In this document: one piece after another, positions 4,383 to 8,211 of the stretch
Position numbering within the stretch: position 1 is the stretch's first letter
Layout: every line of letters begins with the position of its first letter
Origin: DTU018 sp964618175
GTDB lineage: Bacteria; Bacillota; Syntrophomonadia; Syntrophomonadales; Syntrophomonadaceae
Direction of reading: 5' to 3'
Length of the DNA stretch: 8,211 bases
Assembly (NCBI GenBank): GCA_964618175.1
Contig: CAZTZX010000085.1
Span: forward strand, 1 to 8,211
Notes under the pieces: model-generated
Seen by the model: only the letters and a program-made list of their open reading frames with translations
Told to the model about the DNA's origin: nothing
Databases searched by the model: none
Made by a program: the position numbers and the translations under genes

Positions 4383-6335
4383 TTATGGTATGGCTATAAA
4401 TGTATGACCATAACTTTTGGCATATGCCTCAGCTGCTGAGCCGCGTACCCCACGTATAATGAACTCTTTAGGTTTTTGATCTCCATCTGCTACCGAGGTG
4501 CCCTGGTTACCCCAAAAAGCAGCCCTACCAACATAAGTTACACTCGCAGGTATGGTTACCTCTTTAAGCTTGTTCCAGGAGAAAGCATTGTCCTCAATCC
4601 GGGTCACTGTGTCAGGGATCTCCACTGAGGTTAATCCCCTACCTTGGAAGGATCCAATGGGGTTCCTCCCAGTTACATCATGATATATAGAGATGCTGGT
4701 AACTGGATATCCTCCCAGTCTTTTCGGAATCCTCACATCTTTGGGTCCATTTGAACTGTATCTATCAATTTGTGCACTACCCCCCCAGGATGGTACCCAA
4801 TACTCAAAATAGCGTTCAGGAGTATAAAATGAGTCGGATTTAAGATCTAATTTAATGATCTGTCCTCTGCTGACCGTAGACCAGTTAATTGGATCGTGAA
4901 TGGCAAAAGAGTCGTTGACCTTTAACCGGATCTCCTTTCCATTCCTCAAGGCATCTTCAATATCAGTCCACTCAATCACGAGATAATCCCCATCATAACC
5001 AAATTTGCCAGCAGTAAACTTTTTGGTAACTTTGATCTGACCGTCAATTATTACGTCAATATAACCTTCGAGCCAACTGTCGAGGATCGGAACCGGAAGG
5101 GAAACCTTAGGAGTTACCGAACCCCATAAATAGACGGGTTCCTTGCGTTGGAAATAAGCATTCACCGTGATGTCCTGGTTCATGTCAATCGTAATTTCGG
5201 TATCAGCAACCTCACCGCCATCCACTTCCCATTTTACAAATTCCCAATTTCGATCCAAAGGAGTCTGGGTCAGTTGTAATTTAGTACCCACTTCATAAAC
5301 ATGCTTTCCTGCTACAGGCTGAATTGTACTCTGACCATAAACTGCAGCTTGAACCGTACCCTGACCCTGAACATTAACGGTCAGTATCTTAAGATCAGCC
5401 ATTTCGCGGAATGTGTGTTTATTGCTGTTAGCATAAGCCTGGGCTTTCGAGCCTGATGCTCCGTAAATGGTTAAGTCAGCTGGGTTGCTCTGACTTGTGA
5501 ATGCACCATCGCCGATGTTGGTCACACTGGCCGGAATAACTGCTGCATTAAGCGGATTATCAGTAAAAGCCCAGCTTCCAATGCTAGTCACACTGGATGG
5601 AAAGAATATAACCTCCAGCTTATTAGTATTAAAGGCAAAGTTGCCAACACTTTCAACCTTATCCGGGATAACCAGTGAAGCCAGCTGATTGCGACCAAAT
5701 GAACTGGGGCTAATACTGGTCAAGGTGGAGGGAAGCACTATAGACTGCAGGTTATTAGCATCGAAAGCACCCTGTCCAATACTGGTAATGCCTTCCGGAA
5801 TAACCAGTGAAGTCAGCTGATTGCGTGAAAAAACACCGGGGCCAATACTGGTCAAAGTGGAGGGAAGGACTACAGATTGCAGCTTATTAGCATCGAAAGC
5901 ATAGTTTCCAATACTGGTAATGCCTTCCGGAATAACCAGTGAAGTCAGCTGATTGCCCGCAAAAGCACTGGTACCCATGCTGGTCACAGTGGATGGTAGG
6001 GATAGCGACTGCAGTTGGTTACCTGAAAAAGCGTAGCTTTCAATAATTTTAACCCCTTCTGGGAGATCCAGTATAGTCAGCTGATTGCCTGAAAAAGCGT
6101 AGGAGCCAATACTGGTCACACTGGAGGGCAGTTCCAATACCTTCAGGTTTTTCTGGTTAAAAGCAAAATTCCCAATACTGGTTACCGGATAGCCCCCTAA
6201 AGTATCCGGAATGTATAAATACTGAGGCCCATTCTTACTATAAGCGGTAATCCTGGCTTGCCCGTCAGCTACGGTATAGGTCAGATAAGGTTCGATATTA
6301 GCTCCTTCTCCTAAAAGCCCACTGCCCAGCGGGGA
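4383..6335 (-). CDS. BspA-type leucine-rich-repeat surface protein, probably the C-terminal part of the SLH protein split by a frameshift
   Basis: The frame is open from 6335 (650 codons) but has no usable start near its beginning. The first conventional start, TTG at 6137, has no proper ribosome binding site and lies inside the repeats. Domain order: an N-cap (about 17-60, ending GGYPVTSIGNFAF); about ten 22-residue repeats of the type LPSTVTSMGTSAFAGNQLTS (to about 285); a repeat cap with GSKAQAYANSNKHTF; a Bacterial-repeat/InlB-B-like domain (about 315-396, with WEFVKWEVDGG); a beta-rich region of about 100 residues that I do not recognise; a second N-cap (about 508-548, again GGYPVTSIS); a few more repeats; and a final cap GSAAEAYAKSYGHTF. 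Such repeats mediate binding at the cell surface. There is no signal peptide, so export requires fusion to the SLH protein just upstream, whose frame overlaps this one by 25 bases. Confidence 0.85.
   Translation of the reverse strand, partial: SPLGSGLLGEGANIEPYLTYTVADGQARITAYSKNGPQYLYIPDTLGGYPVTSIGNFAFNQKNLKVLELPSSVTSIGSYAFSGNQLTILDLPEGVKIIESYAFSGNQLQSLSLPSTVTSMGTSAFAGNQLTSLVIPEGITSIGNYAFDANKLQSVVLPSTLTSIGPGVFSRNQLTSLVIPEGITSIGQGAFDANNLQSIVLPSTLTSISPSSFGRNQLASLVIPDKVESVGNFAFNTNKLEVIFFPSSVTSIGSWAFTDNPLNAAVIPASVTNIGDGAFTSQSNPADLTIYGASGSKAQAYANSNKHTFREMADLKILTVNVQGQGTVQAAVYGQSTIQPVAGKHVYEVGTKLQLTQTPLDRNWEFVKWEVDGGEVADTEITIDMNQDITVNAYFQRKEPVYLWGSVTPKVSLPVPILDSWLEGYIDVIIDGQIKVTKKFTAGKFGYDGDYLVIEWTDIEDALRNGKEIRLKVNDSFAIHDPINWSTVSRGQIIKLDLKSDSFYTPERYFEYWVPSWGGSAQIDRYSSNGPKDVRIPKRLGGYPVTSISIYHDVTGRNPIGSFQGRGLTSVEIPDTVTRIEDNAFSWNKLKEVTIPASVTYVGRAAFWGNQGTSVADGDQKPKEFIIRGVRGSAAEAYAKSYGHTFIAIP
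5689..5952 (-). repeat. 132-base tandem duplication within the leucine-rich repeats
   Basis: Blocks such as GCCTTCCGGAATAACCAGTG recur exactly 132 bases apart (from 5923 and from 5791 on the plus strand), covering two 22-residue repeats each. The two 44-residue products are nearly the same (VIPEGITSIG...LPSTLTSI). Weaker 66-base periodicity extends over about 5500-6180. This is recent duplication inside the gene. Confidence 0.75.
6311..6335 (-). other. probable frameshift site joining the SLH and leucine-rich-repeat frames
   Basis: The two frames overlap only here. The SLH frame reads GAT CCC CGC TGG GCA GTG GGC TTT TAG. The repeat frame is -1 relative to it and opens after a TGA at 6338-6336. 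Adding one C in the run of four at 6331-6334, or one T in the minus-strand run TTTT (6313-6316), would join them as linker - LGEGANIEPYLTYT - N-cap. Confidence 0.65.
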
Positions 6336-7750
6336 TCATCGCTGCCACCTGAATCACCACTTCCACCTCCGCCTGAATCACCGCTTCCGCTTTCTTCCGT
6401 TTTTGGCGGATCGGTAACAGTAGTACCCTCCTGGAGTTCTTTACCGCCTACACTGGCTGTTACCCCGGGCGCCACTACGGTGGTAGTCGGAACTGGTTCA
6501 ATCACCACGTTATCGGCGTTTATATTGGCCGTCTCAATCTTACCCTCGCCATTGATCTGGGCACTTCCGTCAATGTTTAAGGTAACGACCCGTGATGTCG
6601 CCTCCAGGTAGACTACCGCATCATCAACATCCTGGCTAATGTTTAATTCGTCAATGGTTCCATACAGTTCCAGATTAATGTTGGCTTGCATAGTCAGCGT
6701 GCTGAAATCACCTTCCAGCCTGAGCGTGGCTCCAGGCGGGATCTCCTGAGTTATGTTTATCGTCTCAAAGCCCGGCCCGGTCGTTTCAATTTCAACCAGG
6801 GCAGCACCTGAGGCCAGCTGAATAACTTGAACACTGGTATTGCCGGTAGCTACGATCCGTACCCCATCCTTGTTTATGGTAAGATTGGGCAGGCTGCTGT
6901 CTTCCAGCGTAATGCTGTTGGGGCCGCCGCCCTTTATGATGGTATTTCCTTGTACTGATACATTTTTAAGTTTTACATCACCTTCGCCAATTCCGACCGC
7001 CAGCAGGAGATTCCCATTAATAGTAGTATTTTGCAGTGTTATACCGGCATTACTGATGACCACATTACCATCAATAGTTTTGCTCCCCGATTCAGGCCCA
7101 TAGGTTCCAGCTTGGCCATAAACCACTACCGTGCCGGTATTTCTTACCGCCTGGTCGATGATTACCATAGCCTCAGCGCGAGTTACTGATCTGGTGGGCC
7201 GGAAGGTATTGTCAGGATAACCCTTCAAGATGCCCTGGGCAAAAACCGTTTCCACATAAGGCTTGGACCAATCAGCCAGTTGCTCATAATCTTTTAGTTC
7301 AGATAAAACGCTATCTTGGCTGTTTGCCTCCAAAGTCAACAGCTGGGCAATCATAACCGCAGCTTGTTCGCGGGTGATGGTGCTGTCGGGTTCGAATGTC
7401 TTCGGGCTGGATCCGCTGATATAACCTAAGTTATAGGCTGCGGCAATATCAGAGTAATACCATTGATCTTTGGCAACATCTTGAAATACCGAACTATATC
7501 CATCATTGGAGATTCCCCAGGCTCGATTGACCATGCTGACAAATTCAGCTCTATTAACCGGGCTGTCTGGTCGTACAGTGTTATCTTCATATCCCTTGAT
7601 TAAACCTTGGTCTATCCACTTTGAAATAGTGGAAGCTGCCCAGTGTCCTTTAAAATCGTTTAATGCTGTTTCCGCTGGGACTGCCCCCACGAAAACCAAG
7701 GTCATGGCGGTAACCAGCAGCCATGTTACCAGTAACGTTTTACGCAACAA
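6311..7750 (-). CDS. S-layer homology (SLH) domain protein with beta-helix-like region
   Basis: 479 residues. A signal peptide covers about 1-27 (hydrophobic core VTWLLVTAMTLVFVGAV, likely cut near VPA/ET). Three SLH domains follow (about 31-73, 88-132 and 153-197), with the usual FKGHWA, GYEDNTVRPDSPVNRAE and GYPDNTFRP-type motifs; SLH domains hold proteins on pyruvylated wall polymers. Residues 210-418 are a beta-helix-like region rich in GNVVISNAGITLQN and GEGDVKLKNVSVQG patterns, common in clostridial S-layer proteins. A Gly/Ser/Asp linker (about 453-472) then stops abruptly at VGF. The start is the first of two TTG codons (7750), eight bases from GGAGG. No domain follows the linker in this frame, while the next frame begins a repeat domain at once, so the stop is probably caused by a frameshift. 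Confidence 0.92.
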   Translation of the reverse strand: MLRKTLLVTWLLVTAMTLVFVGAVPAETALNDFKGHWAASTISKWIDQGLIKGYEDNTVRPDSPVNRAEFVSMVNRAWGISNDGYSSVFQDVAKDQWYYSDIAAAYNLGYISGSSPKTFEPDSTITREQAAVMIAQLLTLEANSQDSVLSELKDYEQLADWSKPYVETVFAQGILKGYPDNTFRPTRSVTRAEAMVIIDQAVRNTGTVVVYGQAGTYGPESGSKTIDGNVVISNAGITLQNTTINGNLLLAVGIGEGDVKLKNVSVQGNTIIKGGGPNSITLEDSSLPNLTINKDGVRIVATGNTSVQVIQLASGAALVEIETTGPGFETINITQEIPPGATLRLEGDFSTLTMQANINLELYGTIDELNISQDVDDAVVYLEATSRVVTLNIDGSAQINGEGKIETANINADNVVIEPVPTTTVVAPGVTASVGGKELQEGTTVTDPPKTEESGSGDSGGGGSGDSGGSDDPRWAVGF

Positions 7751-7758
7751 AATTAATT

Positions 7759-7763
7759 CCTCC
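7759..7763 (-). promoter_or_regulatory. ribosome binding site of the SLH gene
   Basis: GGAGG on the minus strand, eight bases before TTG 7750 and 11 before TTG 7747. It favours the first TTG. Confidence 0.7.
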
Positions 7764-7881
7764 TTATATAACGAATCTTGTCAGAAACACACAAAAATGT
7801 TACAGAATGTAGTAAATGATAGTAATAAATTAATGTTATTATTCTATAATTGACCTGTTTCTCCTCTCGGAATTAAAGAAC

Positions 7882-7912
7882 GAACACAAGGGGACGATCC
7901 CCCTGTGCGTTC
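7882..7912. repeat. REP-like imperfect palindrome
   Basis: GAACACAAGGGGA and TCCCCCTGTGCGTTC form a long imperfect hairpin around CGA. From memory, very similar hairpins with an ACACAGGGGACGGTTC-type core are dispersed in many clostridial genomes, often linked to REP-associated IS200-like transposases. Neither side has a clear T run, so it is a poor terminator, although blocking read-through between the divergent genes is possible. Confidence 0.5.
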
Positions 7913-7922
7913 AGGCATTTCC

Positions 7923-7962
7923 GACCTCAGTATATTTCTAAACATGGAAAAATACTGAGGTC
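7923..7962. promoter_or_regulatory. long inverted repeat overlapping the candidate promoter of the PAS gene
   Basis: GACCTCAGTAT (7923-7933) and ATACTGAGGTC (7952-7962) are perfect inverted copies. The stem can continue inward past one mismatch as TTTC/GGAA-type pairs (7935-7938 with 7947-7950). The right arm covers the -35 box and spacer of the candidate promoter, so it could be an operator or a hairpin element. Confidence 0.45.
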
Positions 7963-7973
7963 TGTAGTATATT
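7945..7973 (+). promoter_or_regulatory. candidate promoter of the PAS-domain gene
   Basis: TGGAAA (7945-7950, four of six matches to TTGACA), 17 bases, then TATATT (7968-7973, five of six matches to TATAAT). Transcription would begin near 7980, about 40 bases before the start codon. Confidence 0.4.
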
Positions 7974-7990
7974 AAAAAACAATATGGGGG

Positions 7991-8005
7991 ATACCATGCT
8001 GGTAT
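7991..8005. promoter_or_regulatory. 15-base palindrome in the leader of the PAS gene
   Basis: ATACCA-TGC-TGGTAT is a perfect 6+3+6 palindrome, ending four bases before the ribosome binding site. It could be a repressor operator or a small leader hairpin. Confidence 0.35.
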
Positions 8006-8021
8006 AAAAGGGTGATAAAAA

Positions 8022-8211
8022 ATGGGATATAATATGGAAAACAGGCAAAATGATATTATAGAGTCGTTTCAATCGCTCTTTAGTAAAGAAGAACTGCTTG
8101 CTAGGGTTATCGAGTTCTTCCCCTATCCAATCCAGATTTTCTCCCTTGACGGGACAGCGAGGATGATTAACAAAGCGGTGCTGGAAATGATGGGCATAAA
8201 AAGCGTGGAAG
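8022..8211 (+). CDS. PAS-domain sensor or regulator, N-terminal part only
   Basis: 63 codons are visible before the window ends. After a short polar helix (MENRQNDIIESFQSLFSKEE) the segment VIEFFPYPIQIFSLDGT, then INKAVLEMMGI, is typical of a PAS sensor domain. The output domain lies outside, so this could be a histidine kinase, a diguanylate cyclase or a transcription factor. The ATG at 8022 follows AAGGGTGAT (8008-8016) at a good distance. An alternative ATG at 8034 is too far from that site. The gene is divergent from the SLH gene and could regulate it, but nothing in the sequence proves that. Confidence 0.7.
   Translation, partial: MGYNMENRQNDIIESFQSLFSKEELLARVIEFFPYPIQIFSLDGTARMINKAVLEMMGIKSVE

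Noticed and set aside
4383..6137. TTG at 6137 as the true start of the leucine-rich-repeat protein
   Set aside because: The frame continues upstream for 66 codons with a clear N-cap, the TTG lies inside the repeat pattern, and only GAAGG two bases away precedes it.
5500..6180. CRISPR-like or satellite repeat array
   Set aside because: The repeats are in frame, have a 66-base period and encode leucine-rich repeats, without unique spacers.
6309..6325. Programmed -1 frameshift at GGC TTT TAG
   Set aside because: A -1 slip would place tRNA-Phe on CTT with a first-position mismatch, there is no ribosome-binding-like stimulator upstream, and the run TTTT would favour +1, which meets a stop four codons later.
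7764..7792. SLH gene promoter TTGTGT, 17 bases, TTATAT on the minus strand
   Set aside because: Transcription would start within the ribosome binding site, leaving no usable leader. I could not place a better promoter with confidence.
7882..7912. Bidirectional intrinsic terminator
   Set aside because: Neither side of the palindrome is followed by a proper T run, and it lies between divergent genes.

Overview
The window looks like chromosomal DNA from a Gram-positive, clostridia-like Firmicute, possibly of the Peptococcaceae/Syntrophomonadaceae kind. The grounds are TTG starts behind strong GGAGG-type ribosome binding sites, a YTGGAHG-type DUF4163/DUF3298 protein, a DUF6512 membrane protein, a DUF4342 protein, S-layer homology (SLH) and BspA-type leucine-rich repeats, and moderate GC content. 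The taxonomic guess is inference. An exact run of 100 N at 3457-3556 shows that this is a scaffolded draft assembly, which matters for judging the apparent frameshift described below.

Left part (1-1287). A partial RsiV-like DUF4163/DUF3298 protein runs off the left edge on the minus strand, from a TTG start at 654. It is divergent from a small five-helix DUF6512 membrane protein on the plus strand (781-1287). That gene converges on the histidine kinase with only 18 bases between the stop codons.

Centre (1306-3896, minus strand). A likely operon reads in this order: a DUF4342 protein with an N-terminal UBA-like segment (cut by the assembly gap), an OmpR/PhoB-class response regulator (start 3445), and its membrane histidine kinase, whose start overlaps the regulator's stop by 8 bases. 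Upstream of it lie a weak minus-strand promoter and a pair of 7-base direct repeats with an 11-base period. Such a pair could be an autoregulatory site for this regulator class. The 486-base stretch 3897-4382 also holds a relic of an APC/KimA-like permease and the terminator of the next unit.

Right part (4302-7750, minus strand). An exported protein with a signal peptide, three SLH domains and a beta-helix-like region ends in a Gly/Ser linker. It is followed directly, in the -1 frame, by a leucine-rich-repeat protein that has no start codon or signal peptide of its own. One added base in a short homopolymer would fuse the two into a single cell-wall-anchored protein of about 1,120 residues. 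I read this as one gene broken by an indel, either real or an assembly error. A strong intrinsic terminator (4302-4341) closes the unit.

Right edge (7751-8211). A divergent intergenic region carries a REP-like imperfect palindrome, a long inverted repeat overlapping a candidate plus-strand promoter, and a short palindrome. These precede the start of a PAS-domain sensor or regulator that runs off the window. I see no tRNA, rRNA, CRISPR array or intact mobile element. I found no clearly new system. The strongest leads are the split SLH-LRR surface protein and the DUF4342/two-component operon with its 11-base repeats.
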